From positions 1 to 47,518 of the forward strand of contig JAVCDD010000034.1 of the NCBI GenBank assembly GCA_030765125.1: 47,518 nt of DNA, in the 5' to 3' direction. The notes beneath the pieces are model-generated. The model worked only from the letters and a program-made list of their open reading frames with translations, was not told the origin of the DNA and did no database searches. Shown piece after piece: positions 6,237 through 14,578 of the stretch. How positions within the stretch are numbered: position 1 is the stretch's first letter; each line of letters starts with the position of its first letter. This DNA is from Candidatus Hatepunaea meridiana. GTDB lineage: Bacteria > Electryoneota > AABM5-125-24 > Hatepunaeales > Hatepunaeaceae. A program made the translations under genes and the position numbers.

Positions 6237-9116
6237 TCACCTCAAAAGCGCAACCTTCTTCACCGCTGTTTTATCACCGGATTGCAGTTTCACGAGGTAA
6301 ACGCCCGACGGCAGATTTTCTGCTTTAAGTGTAGTAATATGCCTGCCGGATGCCATCCAGCCATTGGCAATCTGCCTGACATTTCTGCCGGATAGATCGT
6401 ATAGACTCAGGCTGGTTGTGCCGGCAGCTTCAAGGCTGAAGTCAAGGCGTGTGATGCTGTTGAACGGATTCGGGTAAGGTTCCACCAGACCGAACTTAAC
6501 CGGCAGGTTTTGATTCGGATCATCCGATACCCCTAAACCGAATCCAAGCAGGTAGACGTCATCTGTTTCCTCGTCGTTGGATTCGATAATCAGGCTGCCG
6601 ACGTATTCATCAGCGCCTACCGGTTCGAAGGTGATGTCAAAGCTCACCATCTGACCGACATACAAGGTTACCTCACCATCCCAATCCACACTGAAGACGT
6701 CTTCAGAAGCGCTTACGTTACTGATAGTCAGTGGGCTTAAACCTCTGCTGTAAATCGTATAATTTATGGTTGCACTCTCACCGAGATAAACCTCATCAAA
6801 TTCAACCGTCTGCAAGGAACCAACCAAATCGGGAATAACCTCCTGGGTTGGTACAATCATAGCATGCATCAGTAAATCACGCTCATACGCAACGGTATTC
6901 TCACCGTCGTGTTTAAAGTACCTGCCTTCGCCGCGTAGTTGGTCGTCACCGATCATCTGGGGTCTGAAATCCTCACGTTGATTTTCAGCCCATAACCAGA
7001 AATCACCGTCTAACCCTTGCAGCTCTTCGTGCTCATAGAGGGGTACAGTCATATGATTTGGCAGACAGGAATCAGCGGGTACTTCCACTTCAAAGCTTAG
7101 CAACTCATCGCCGGGAGTGCTTTCATCACCACTGCCAAAAATATGCAGCCTAAAGGTGGCTGAGCCATTCTGACCGCCGTTGAAACGGAAATGAGCAGAG
7201 GCTAATGAATATGTTTCAACGCTATCAATATCCCCAGGTGAGAAACGAGTTGCAGGACCTTGTCCGGGATCAAAGCTGAAAGCATATTGATAGGTTCGGT
7301 TATCATGCCCAAGCTCGTACAAACCAGCAGGCCAGACACGAATATCCGCTACTCTTGCTGTGTCGTTATTGAAGTTCTCATCGTCGTCATCGTCATCACC
7401 AGGTGTGTTTGAACCAAGCGCTGTATAAGTTGCCAGATCGTAAACGCCCGGAATTGTTGGTGTCCAACCCGGATTCCTGCGATCAACATAGTCGCTGATT
7501 TCTAAAACTATAAATTCACCAGAGGTCATACCTGGACGCGGAATGATTGGATAAGTGCGTCCGATTTCATCATTACCCCATCTCCACCAGGCGTAAATGT
7601 TATCCTGGTCGCGGAGACCGTAATTGTGGCATTCTACTGTCAGATCGTTAGTGCGTAAACCAACAATGACCGGATAGGATAGATCGAAGTTATCCATACC
7701 CGTATCGCGCAGCAAAGAATTCACGCCAATAACTTCGATGTCGTCAATGAACAGACCATCGCCATTGCCGTCACCGTCATTGTTGTCAGTAAGGAAAACC
7801 CAGCGCAACTGGATAGTCTCGTTCTCGTAATCGGATAAGTCATGTTCGATGTTGCCGGATAAACTCGTACCGGGTATGTAGTGAACCCAACCGTTGCCAC
7901 CGGACGCAGCACGTTTCCAATCGTGGATGACATATTCCCAGGTTTCACCTTCATCATCCGACACGTATATCTGATAGAAGTCTTCCAACCGGTTGTCTCC
8001 ATTTGAATCATAGTCCGGCAAATCGCACCAGACCCAGAATTCGAACCATACGGTCAGATCTGCAGGAATTTCAAATGGTGGTGAATCAATAGCGTTGACA
8101 AAATTATGGTTGTCATCGTCATTCCATAACGACCAGTCGCCTTCGTGAGAACTTTCATTTGTAAGCGCCCATTCGTCGCCGAAACCGGCGCCACGTCTTG
8201 GAATTAGTTCGTCAGGGACCGGATCCTCAACTCCGTCGTTGAAAAGATAGACCTCTTCATCATCATCGGTGATCAGAAGGTTGTCGATGAAAACGCCGCT
8301 GTTGCGCAGGTAATAGTTCCAGGGAGCGGAAACTGTTCGGTCGGAAACCAATAGGAAACGAATCACGACCTCTTCGGAGTTATAGTCAGAGAGATCAAAT
8401 TCAACTTCGACCCAATGCGGTACAATGACAGTGTCGTCTGCTGCTTCCCAGTCACCTCTGCCTCCTTCTTCGGATTCAAACACCCAGCCGGGCAATTCAC
8501 CTAAGTCCCAGAACCGATCGGCAGCCGACAGATGATCCGCCGTGTATTCGGGTGATTCCGGATTGAGTACTTCGAACTCATCACCACCGTCTTCAGATAT
8601 CATGACCAGCCAGCCGTCCCAGCCATCCCAGCCATCGGGTGGTGGTACCCGGCGGGGATCCTCCAACAGCCAATAAGCATCGAATGTCAGCGTGAGGTTA
8701 TCTCCTGCGCCGGACAGGTTAAGAACGGGTGTATCGAGGTATTGCAGCCAGATATTGTCATAACCGACCGGATCACCATCGTACTGGGTCAGTGTATCGC
8801 CGCACCACCAGAGCAGATCGTCCTCATCGGTCATATAATCGCTCTGATGCCAGGCAATGTCGGGATTGGTCAGATCGTGTGACGTCCATTCGTCCAACCC
8901 ATCCTCGAAATCCTCTTCGAAGAGGGTTTCATCAGGATTATCCCGATTGGGCATGGAGATCGGAACCTGTTTAACATTGCTTGTCGTTGCGTCAGGTGTT
9001 AACATCTGACAATTTGTGTCAGACTTCACCTGATCGGTGTTGTCGGAGAACGCAGTCCCAGCCAGGATCAAGCCTAAAGCTGCTACTGCGACGATAAATA
9101 TTCTCAACTGTTTCAT
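6237..9116 (-). CDS. large secreted multidomain protein with C-terminal sorting domain (959 aa)
   Basis: Residues 1-25 are a Sec signal peptide. Two jelly-roll-like segments follow, near 65-285 (EDFEDGLDEW...) and 290-460 (...DDEGETWEYV...), resembling the MAM/immune-inhibitor-A-type beta domains common in FCB secreted proteins. Both are rich in Asp and Trp and probably bind calcium. Residues about 465-760 are further beta-rich sequence. Residues about 765-865 resemble an ASPM/SPD-2/Hydin or choice-of-anchor-D domain (VYLGESATINY). The last 85 residues are the NPFNS...YDLSGR...SGVYLVKL...KK sorting module. I see no protease or glycosidase motif, so it is probably adhesive or structural and exported to the surface. 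Residues 36-47 (CQMLTPDATTSN) are encoded by a repeat related to the palindrome downstream of the gene, an odd insertion just after the signal peptide. Confidence 0.8.
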   Translation of the reverse strand: MKQLRIFIVAVAALGLILAGTAFSDNTDQVKSDTNCQMLTPDATTSNVKQVPISMPNRDNPDETLFEEDFEDGLDEWTSHDLTNPDIAWHQSDYMTDEDDLLWWCGDTLTQYDGDPVGYDNIWLQYLDTPVLNLSGAGDNLTLTFDAYWLLEDPRRVPPPDGWDGWDGWLVMISEDGGDEFEVLNPESPEYTADHLSAADRFWDLGELPGWVFESEEGGRGDWEAADDTVIVPHWVEVEFDLSDYNSEEVVIRFLLVSDRTVSAPWNYYLRNSGVFIDNLLITDDDEEVYLFNDGVEDPVPDELIPRRGAGFGDEWALTNESSHEGDWSLWNDDDNHNFVNAIDSPPFEIPADLTVWFEFWVWCDLPDYDSNGDNRLEDFYQIYVSDDEGETWEYVIHDWKRAASGGNGWVHYIPGTSLSGNIEHDLSDYENETIQLRWVFLTDNNDGDGNGDGLFIDDIEVIGVNSLLRDTGMDNFDLSYPVIVGLRTNDLTVECHNYGLRDQDNIYAWWRWGNDEIGRTYPIIPRPGMTSGEFIVLEISDYVDRRNPGWTPTIPGVYDLATYTALGSNTPGDDDDDDENFNNDTARVADIRVWPAGLYELGHDNRTYQYAFSFDPGQGPATRFSPGDIDSVETYSLASAHFRFNGGQNGSATFRLHIFGSGDESTPGDELLSFEVEVPADSCLPNHMTVPLYEHEELQGLDGDFWLWAENQREDFRPQMIGDDQLRGEGRYFKHDGENTVAYERDLLMHAMIVPTQEVIPDLVGSLQTVEFDEVYLGESATINYTIYSRGLSPLTISNVSASEDVFSVDWDGEVTLYVGQMVSFDITFEPVGADEYVGSLIIESNDEETDDVYLLGFGLGVSDDPNQNLPVKFGLVEPYPNPFNSITRLDFSLEAAGTTSLSLYDLSGRNVRQIANGWMASGRHITTLKAENLPSGVYLVKLQSGDKTAVKKVALLR
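8985..9010. repeat. palindrome copy inside coding sequence
   Basis: CGTTGCGTCAGGTGTTAACA and the following bases match one side and most of the other side of the 30-bp palindrome at 6193-6222. It keeps the reading frame of the 959-aa protein and codes for the MLTPDATTS-like peptide directly after the export signal. Confidence 0.6.
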
Positions 9117-9852
9117 TCTGTTTTCCCCTTTTTTATACTACTTGAAAATTTTCGGAAATGATTTAGCTTTGTTAATATACTTAACAGATACGCTTTTGTC
9201 AAGTTCTTAACCTTGTGATTCAAGTGGAATGGTAGTAACGCAGCCCGGTTTTATCGGAATCGGGGAAAAGTTCAGAGTCCACGCTTCAGCGTGCTTTCCC
9301 CAAAGGATTTCAAGCTAATGTGTTTATACCAACCGTTTAACAGGTAAAATTGTAATGAAAATACTTAGCTTTCAGTATTATGAACCTTGATCTTTCAATG
9401 ATTGTATAATCTGTTATTCTATCAGCTCAATTTGCTTAATCTGCTGTGAATTGAATTGGGCATAGACAAGATTCACAGCAGATTAATCGGATTAAGCAGA
9501 TATTGAAGCGGAATGTTATTAACCTGATCGCTTCCCTTGAAGCCTATGGGGAACGTGTATTATATTAACTGGTCTAGTTAATAAGTTATTTTATCAATAG
9601 CTTAAATGCTGGATTCTAAACGTAAAACAGCCTGAAGGCTGGACTCTGAACTTTTGAACAATATGTGATTACCAAACAGGTATGCTATACCAGAACGTTT
9701 TATTACTTGACTTAATGGTTGTGTGAGAATATATTACCTTTATCATAATTAATGAGATATTTTGCTGTCAACCGCGGTGGGTTGACAGCTTAAGAAATAC
9801 GAGGCTGTCAGCCCACCACGGCTGACAGTATACATAGTTATATCCCAACGCA
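9117..9852. other. repeat-rich intergenic region (736 nt)
   Basis: I see no gene. The region lies between divergent genes and should contain both promoters. It contains a hairpin-bearing segment with CACGCTTCAGCGTG near 9280, an inverted repeat built on AATCTGCTGTGAATT/ATTCACAGCAGATT (about 9437-9485), a second CAGCCTGAAGGCTG hairpin near 9629-9642, and two related palindromes at 9764-9789 and 9803-9828. Confidence 0.55.
9764..9828. repeat. pair of related palindromic repeats
   Basis: The first unit pairs GCTGTCAACC with GGTTGACAGC. The second pairs CTGTCAGCC with GGCTGACAG. A related half-copy (CCGCCGCGGTTGACAGC) occurs near 11286-11302, between the DinB-like and DUF3696 genes. These are dispersed intergenic REP-like sequences. 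Confidence 0.6.
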
Positions 9853-10329
9853 ATGAACCAAAACACCAATATAGACAACAGTTATCAATGGACTGCTTTC
9901 CCAATGCGCGAAAGCCCGGGAAAGGGTATAATCTTCTGGGTAGTAGTAGTCCTTACAATCTGGGCAGTATACTGGAATATAGGCAGTATTCTTCTAACAA
10001 TAATTGCGGCAATATTACTGTTAGGCTCGTTGACCTCATTCTTTCTGCCGACTACTTATACTATTGGTAAAACTGGTGTTAATTCAAAGCGTTGGCTGAT
10101 CAATCGAAACATCGGTTGGGATAGAGTCAGATCTGTCAGCGATGAACGTGGTGGATTGTTTCTCTCGCCGTTTCCTATGAAATCACGGTTAGAGAACTTC
10201 CGCGGTCTATTCCTGCCCTATCGAGATAATCGGAATGAAGTCATCGATCAAGTGAGGAATTATGTCCCTGCAGCAGGTGGTTTACCGGAGATCGAAGTGA
10301 AAGGACCTGAAACTGAGGTTCAAAACTAA
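9853..10329 (+). CDS. small membrane protein with a possible PH-like domain (158 aa)
   Basis: Two hydrophobic helices at about residues 26-42 and 45-66 form a hairpin, followed by a beta-rich cytosolic part (TYTIGKTGVNSKRWLINRNIGWDRVRSV). This architecture, with a TM hairpin then YxIxxxGv...r..i.w..i, resembles bacterial PH-domain (bPH/YdbT-like) membrane proteins. The assignment is tentative. The TAA stop overlaps the ATG of the next gene by one base (TAATG), so the two are translationally coupled. Cargo and role are unknown. Confidence 0.65.
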   Translation: MNQNTNIDNSYQWTAFPMRESPGKGIIFWVVVVLTIWAVYWNIGSILLTIIAAILLLGSLTSFFLPTTYTIGKTGVNSKRWLINRNIGWDRVRSVSDERGGLFLSPFPMKSRLENFRGLFLPYRDNRNEVIDQVRNYVPAAGGLPEIEVKGPETEVQN

Positions 10330-10697
10330 TGACAGGTGAAGAACGTCCGGTTGAATTCGCAAAGGAGCTTACTGACAAGCAGCGGGAACTGCTCGATAAA
10401 CTGGCTGACAAGATCGTCAGGTTGCGGATGTCGGTTCCAGCCATCCTGTTCCTCGAATCGGTGCGACCGATGAACTACGTCGGCAGTCAGGTAATGGTCT
10501 TCTTCGCACCGTTAGTAAGAGGATTCTTCGGACTGCCGGAATGGGATGAGTTACGATTAGTATTAGAGAAACGTGAGTCTATAGGATACTTCCTTGACTT
10601 AATCGAAAAGCGCGAAGGCGATTTAATGATCGAGGAAGAGAAGCGAAAAGCAGAGCGCAAGAAACAACGCAAAAATAAGCGCAACAAGAGCAGATAG
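10329..10697 (+). CDS. hypothetical protein with basic coiled-coil tail (122 aa)
   Basis: It overlaps the upstream membrane-protein gene by one nucleotide. Residues 5-95 are amphipathic with one moderately hydrophobic patch (VMVFFAPLVRGFFGL). The C-terminal 25 residues are a run of Lys, Arg and Glu typical of a charged helix. No family is recognised. Coupling suggests it acts with the 158-aa membrane protein, perhaps as its cytosolic partner. Confidence 0.6.
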   Translation: MTGEERPVEFAKELTDKQRELLDKLADKIVRLRMSVPAILFLESVRPMNYVGSQVMVFFAPLVRGFFGLPEWDELRLVLEKRESIGYFLDLIEKREGDLMIEEEKRKAERKKQRKNKRNKSR

Positions 10698-10789
10698 CAT
10701 ATTTGATATTTTAAAAATCTGCGTAATCTGCGGACAAAATCCTTAGCGATTCTCTGCGCCCTCTGCGGTAAAAAACATTCAAGGAACAA

Positions 10790-11263
10790 ATGAAAGACAA
10801 CATCTGGATAAACGCATATAAAAGAGGTTTACAAGGGACTTGGTCGCATCCGGATCCGTTCAAGGTTCTGGATGGCGTTGACGCGGAACTTGCGGGGAAA
10901 CGCGTCGAGGGATCACCTTACACTATCTGGCAGGTGATGCGTCATACGATTGAATGGGGCTGGATTATGGTCAAGAAGATGCAGGGCGTATCGGTTCAGA
11001 GCGCTGACGATGAGAACAACTTCTTCCCCAAAGAGGACGCTCCACCCAGCGAGGACGCCTGGACGGCGCACCGGATGGCGCTATGGCATCTGGCAAACGA
11101 GACGAACAAGCTGTTAGAGGACTTCGACCCGGACAAAACCTTCCCCGAATGGGACAATATCACCGCCGTAGACGCCCTGATGATACTGACTACGCATAAC
11201 GCTTATCATGCAGGGCAGGTTGTTTTGCTGAGGAAGATGCTGGGAGCTTGGAAGGAAGGATAA
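10790..11263 (+). CDS. DinB/YfiT-like four-helix protein (157 aa)
   Basis: The length and pattern match the DinB superfamily of four-helix-bundle, metal-binding proteins. The three expected metal histidines are placed as usual: His48 in the first helix pair (VMRHTIEWGW), then His133 and His137 in HNAYHAGQ near the C-terminus. Members include thiol-dependent S-transferases and uncharacterised stress-induced proteins, so the substrate cannot be named. The preceding 90-nt gap contains repeat-like sequence (CTGCGTAATCTGCGG type), so this gene may have its own promoter. Confidence 0.75.
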   Translation: MKDNIWINAYKRGLQGTWSHPDPFKVLDGVDAELAGKRVEGSPYTIWQVMRHTIEWGWIMVKKMQGVSVQSADDENNFFPKEDAPPSEDAWTAHRMALWHLANETNKLLEDFDPDKTFPEWDNITAVDALMILTTHNAYHAGQVVLLRKMLGAWKEG

Positions 11264-11315
11264 TGCGAACTAATACGCTGTTAACCCGCCGCGGTTGACA
11301 GCAACGGAGTAAATA

Positions 11316-12686
11316 ATGCCAAAGAAAAAACGGAAAAAGGAAGAGCCGGTCACCCTAACCAAGATCAAGGTCAAGGGTTTCAAGTGCTTCCGGGATGAGA
11401 CTGAGGTTGAGATACGACCGCTGACGGTTCTGGCGGGGGCTAATAGTAGTGGGAAGACTAGTATTATGCAGCCTTTGTTGTTGATGAAACAGACGTTGTT
11501 GGCACCTGTTGAACCTGCGCACCCACTATTACTTGATGGAGCGAATGTTAAGTTTAACCTTATTAATCAACTTTATTGGCTTCAAGAAGATAATAGAAAT
11601 ACAGAATTTACTGTAGAATTAAATAATAGCAATGATCTCAGAGTCCGTGAATATTTTACAAGAAGTGAACAAGGATTTTCAATAAGCAGGTTGGATTTTA
11701 CTGAGAATGATGAAGATAAAGTCATATATCCGGGTATGACAAAAGAAGAACTGAAAGAGTTGGTCAGTGAAATGCCGTCAGTAAAGAATATGCTTGATGA
11801 TGGTTATCAAATTATAAAGATTACAGGCATTGTTAATAATATTAGATGCATGCTTGTAGTGAGAAATATGGAGTTTAAATTCAGAGATTCTCGTGGACAA
11901 GAAGCTGGAGGTTCATTTAGAGATAATTATACCCCATTTGCTGCCTATTCGCCAATTTTACGTGATATTATTCATATTCCGGAAATGCGAGGAAATCCTG
12001 AAAGGTACTATACTAAACAAGGAGTTTCAGGATCATTCTCTGGTTGGTTTCAAAATTATATCGCTAGTTTATTACTTACCTGGCAAAATTCTAATAAACA
12101 AGAAGATCAAGGAAAACTCCATTTCCTAACTAAACAATTGGAATTACTGGGACTTGGTTGGAAGATATTTGCAAAAGAAATAAACGATGTTCATGCTGAA
12201 ATTCTTATTAGTCGCCTTCCAAGTAAAAGCAAAGATAATCATGAAAGCTTAATCAATATTGCTGATGTTGGCGCAGGCGTTAAAGAGTGCTTGCCTGTAT
12301 TGATAGCGTTATTAACCGCAAAACCCGGCCAAATCGTCTACATCGAACAACCAGAAATCCACCTACACCCTCGTGCTCAATTCGATTTAGCCGGTATCTT
12401 AGCTGATGCAGCCAAACGCGGTGTAATCGTAATCGCTGAAACTCATAGCGATCTGTTATTATTAGGCATTCGTTATTATGTAGCTAAAGGATTGATAGCC
12501 TCTGATAAAGTAAAATTGCACTGGTTTGAACGTGACGAAAACGGCGCTGCACACGTTGACAGCGCTGATATTGATGAAAATGGTAAATGGGGTCAGTGGA
12601 GGCAGGATTTTGACGATGTCTATATGGAAAAACAGAGAGCGCTTATTGAAGCGTCATTGAATAGCAAGCAATTGGAAAAAGTATGA
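11316..12686 (+). CDS. AAA/OLD-like ATPase with DUF3696 C-terminus (456 aa)
   Basis: An SMC/ABC-type ATPase with Walker A GANSSGKT (41-48), a signature-like segment near 317-328 (DVGAGVKECLPVL), Walker B YIEQPEIHLHP (343-353) and the switch histidine in ETHSD (375-379). The C-terminal stretch (LHWFERDENG...GKWGQWRQDF) is the DUF3696 signature. Residues about 60-300 are the variable lid and arm region and are noticeably more AT-rich than the ends of the gene. Such ATPases typically pair with a small PIN-like effector, and one follows with a 4-nt overlap (ATGA) at 12683. The pair is a plausible defence or toxin module. Gene start: ATG after a GGAG-like site (ACGGAGTAAATA). Confidence 0.85.
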   Translation: MPKKKRKKEEPVTLTKIKVKGFKCFRDETEVEIRPLTVLAGANSSGKTSIMQPLLLMKQTLLAPVEPAHPLLLDGANVKFNLINQLYWLQEDNRNTEFTVELNNSNDLRVREYFTRSEQGFSISRLDFTENDEDKVIYPGMTKEELKELVSEMPSVKNMLDDGYQIIKITGIVNNIRCMLVVRNMEFKFRDSRGQEAGGSFRDNYTPFAAYSPILRDIIHIPEMRGNPERYYTKQGVSGSFSGWFQNYIASLLLTWQNSNKQEDQGKLHFLTKQLELLGLGWKIFAKEINDVHAEILISRLPSKSKDNHESLINIADVGAGVKECLPVLIALLTAKPGQIVYIEQPEIHLHPRAQFDLAGILADAAKRGVIVIAETHSDLLLLGIRYYVAKGLIASDKVKLHWFERDENGAAHVDSADIDENGKWGQWRQDFDDVYMEKQRALIEASLNSKQLEKV

Positions 12687-13209
12687 ATTTGAGATTAGTT
12701 GTTGATGCGTCGGTGGCTCGTAGCGCAGGTGAAATAGATTCAGAATCAGAACAGGCTAATATTTGTACAGAATGTCTTGACATAATTGATAAAAAGGGGT
12801 ACTCGATTGTCTTAAATAAACCCCTTTTTAATGAATGGCGAGAACATGAATCTCGATACTCGCAACGCTGGTATTTGATATGGATAACGCTGATAGAGTT
12901 ATCACAAACTTAGATAGCAATCCAGAAGGTGAGTTAGAGGAAATTATACATGAATATTCTCCAGATAAGCATATTACCAAAATACTAATGAAGGATGTTC
13001 ATCTAATTGAGTGTGCAATTGCAATCGATAACAGGATAATATCACTCGATAAAAAAGCAAGATTTCATTTCGCAACCCATATTTTAAATTACTACAATCC
13101 ATTGAAGATGATCCTGTGGGTTGTTCCACTAATAGAGTTAAATGAGAGCTGCGTTCTCTGGCTTGAGAACGGCGCTCCTGATGAAGCAGAGCGTAGATTA
13201 GTCTGTTAG
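12683..13209 (+). pseudogene. PIN-like effector partner of the DUF3696 ATPase, frameshifted
   Basis: Two overlapping frames encode one protein. Frame A starts at 12683 (LRLVVDASVARSAG, a PIN-like first strand with a conserved Asp) and ends at 12913. Frame B, one base back, continues from about 12850-12880 (NADRVITNLDS...MKDVHLIECAIAIDNRIISLDKKARFHF) to TAG 13207-13209. The second half holds the other acidic residues expected of PIN folds (DVHLIECA, IISLDKKAR). The shift point lies between 12850 and 12913, near TTGATATGGATAAC. I see no slippery heptamer, so a one-base deletion or an assembly error is likelier than programmed frameshifting. Intact, it would be about 175 aa. Confidence 0.65.
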
Positions 13210-13229
13210 AAATAAGACAAACGTAAACG

Positions 13230-13559
13230 ATGAAAAAGCAAGAACTAAAAAATATTCTAAATATCATAACCGACAAACTCCGTAAAGATTATCACCCCGA
13301 AAAAATAATCCTTTACGGATCATACGCTTATGGTGAACCTACTGAGCACAGCGATATTGACCTATTTATCATAAAGGATACCGATAAGGATTGGTTGGAC
13401 AGGTTTGTCGAGGTTAAGCGATTGGTTTATAACCGCGACAGGTATATCCCGATCTCCCCGCTGGTTTATACGCCTGAAGAGGTAAAAGATCGATTGGAAT
13501 GGGGTGACGCATTCATCAAGGAGATTCTGAAAAAGGGAGAGGTTCTCTATGCCGCCTGA
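13230..13559 (+). CDS. MNT-type minimal nucleotidyltransferase (109 aa)
   Basis: The nucleotidyltransferase signature GSYAYGEPTEHSDIDLF gives the GS...D-x-D arrangement with Gly30, Ser31, Asp42 and Asp44. Family members (MntA) act as antitoxins by AMPylating the HEPN toxin HepT. A third acidic residue is usually found on the strand near residues 75-80, but here the sequence reads PISPLVYT, so that position may be altered. A large HEPN-like protein follows at 13589, consistent with an MNT-HEPN toxin-antitoxin pair. Gene start: ATG 13230, 20 nt after the PIN-like gene. Confidence 0.8.
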   Translation: MKKQELKNILNIITDKLRKDYHPEKIILYGSYAYGEPTEHSDIDLFIIKDTDKDWLDRFVEVKRLVYNRDRYIPISPLVYTPEEVKDRLEWGDAFIKEILKKGEVLYAA

Positions 13560-13620
13560 AAACAATGATATAAATAAGCGATTTAAGGATGAAATTAAAA
13601 GATTTAAATATATCTCCTGA
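13549..13620 (+). other. possible 23-codon remnant ORF overlapping the MNT stop
   Basis: The frame starts ATGCCGCCTGAAAAC at 13549, overlapping the end of the MNT gene, and stops at TGA 13618-13620. The start context is that of a typical downstream HEPN gene (MPPE...), but the frame ends after 23 codons and the HEPN-like gene at 13589 begins inside it in another frame. It may be the stump of an earlier partner gene, or chance. Confidence 0.3.
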
Positions 13621-14578
13621 TATGGCAGTAACATCGCCGTTACTTAGTTCTTCACCCGATAAAAAGTGGATTGAAGCACACGAAAGAAAATTAATTCCTA
13701 CTAACTTATATGTATTCTATGTAAATAATAATTGTTTCTCATTAAATATAATTCCAAACTACTTTGATAATGGAAATTGCTTCATGTTTGGTTACTTAAA
13801 ATCGATAATAATTGCTATGTTTTCTTCCTTCATTGAAATCAACAATCTAACTGATGAACTAAAACTAATATATCATAAGGGATACTCTCCAATTAAGCGA
13901 ATCAAAGATATACCTTATGATAAAAATGTTGATGATAGGATTACATTGCTCTATAAGTATTATGTAATATCAGTAGTATCGATTCTTGATCAATTCTCTG
14001 AGTTAGTAGCACTGATTTTAACTAATACAGTTAAAGGATTAAAAGTTGGCAAAGCTAGCTTCACAAAAATTTTAATAACTATTGATAATTGTCCAAGAGA
14101 AGGAAATCATGCGGAAATTACCGAGTTAAAAAAAAGCTGTATTTCAATGCTGATAGAGAAAATAAAACCGATGCTTTCGGATGATAATCGAAGAATGATA
14201 GATTTAATTTATTTGCATAGGAATAAGTTGACTCATTTGGGTTGTTATACATTCCCAATTTTCTCACTTCATGATGAAGAAGGTCTGTTTTACAAATTCT
14301 TGCCAAGTGTCTGGCCAATTAATATTGAATCAGGAATAACAATCAGCGACAGAGATGAGAACGATCACTCAAGATTCAATAGCTATATAAAAAATTTTGC
14401 TAATATCGACATCATCGAATTAATTAAAGAAGTACACTCGATTATCATAGATTTAATGAATGATGGCTTTTCTGTTTTAAACACGTCCTATGATTTAGTT
14501 AAGAATTTACCTTTCAACAAAGAAGCGTTGAAACAGATTAATTCTAACAGAGAAAAAATAAATTTCACTACTCAATAA
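13589..14578 (+). CDS. HEPN-like protein, candidate partner of the MNT protein (329 aa)
   Basis: A mostly helical AT-rich gene. Its key feature is HRNKLTHLG, where Arg211 and His216 form the RNase-type HEPN motif R-x4-H on the helix preceded by DLIYL. The arrangement resembles the Cthe_2314-type HEPN family. At 329 aa it is more than twice the length of ordinary HepT. The extra N-terminal 120 residues and C-terminal 100 residues are unassigned. It lies 29 nt downstream of the MNT gene, which supports a toxin-antitoxin role with this protein as RNase toxin. That is inference from motif and context. An alternative start is ATG 13622. GlmL follows directly after its stop. Confidence 0.65.
   Translation: MKLKDLNISPDMAVTSPLLSSSPDKKWIEAHERKLIPTNLYVFYVNNNCFSLNIIPNYFDNGNCFMFGYLKSIIIAMFSSFIEINNLTDELKLIYHKGYSPIKRIKDIPYDKNVDDRITLLYKYYVISVVSILDQFSELVALILTNTVKGLKVGKASFTKILITIDNCPREGNHAEITELKKSCISMLIEKIKPMLSDDNRRMIDLIYLHRNKLTHLGCYTFPIFSLHDEEGLFYKFLPSVWPINIESGITISDRDENDHSRFNSYIKNFANIDIIELIKEVHSIIIDLMNDGFSVLNTSYDLVKNLPFNKEALKQINSNREKINFTTQ

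Noticed and set aside
6044..6328. Plus-strand open frame of 94 codons
   Set aside because: It runs through the terminator hairpin and palindrome and into the end of the minus-strand secreted-protein gene.
9117..9852. Small RNA or tRNA gene in the long spacer
   Set aside because: Inverted repeats explain the pairing potential; no cloverleaf with a plausible anticodon arm could be traced by eye.
12790..12830. Hairpin TAAAAAGGGG/CCCCTTTTTA as a terminator
   Set aside because: It lies inside a coding frame with a 21-nt loop and no T-run at the right place; kept only as a note on the frameshifted gene.
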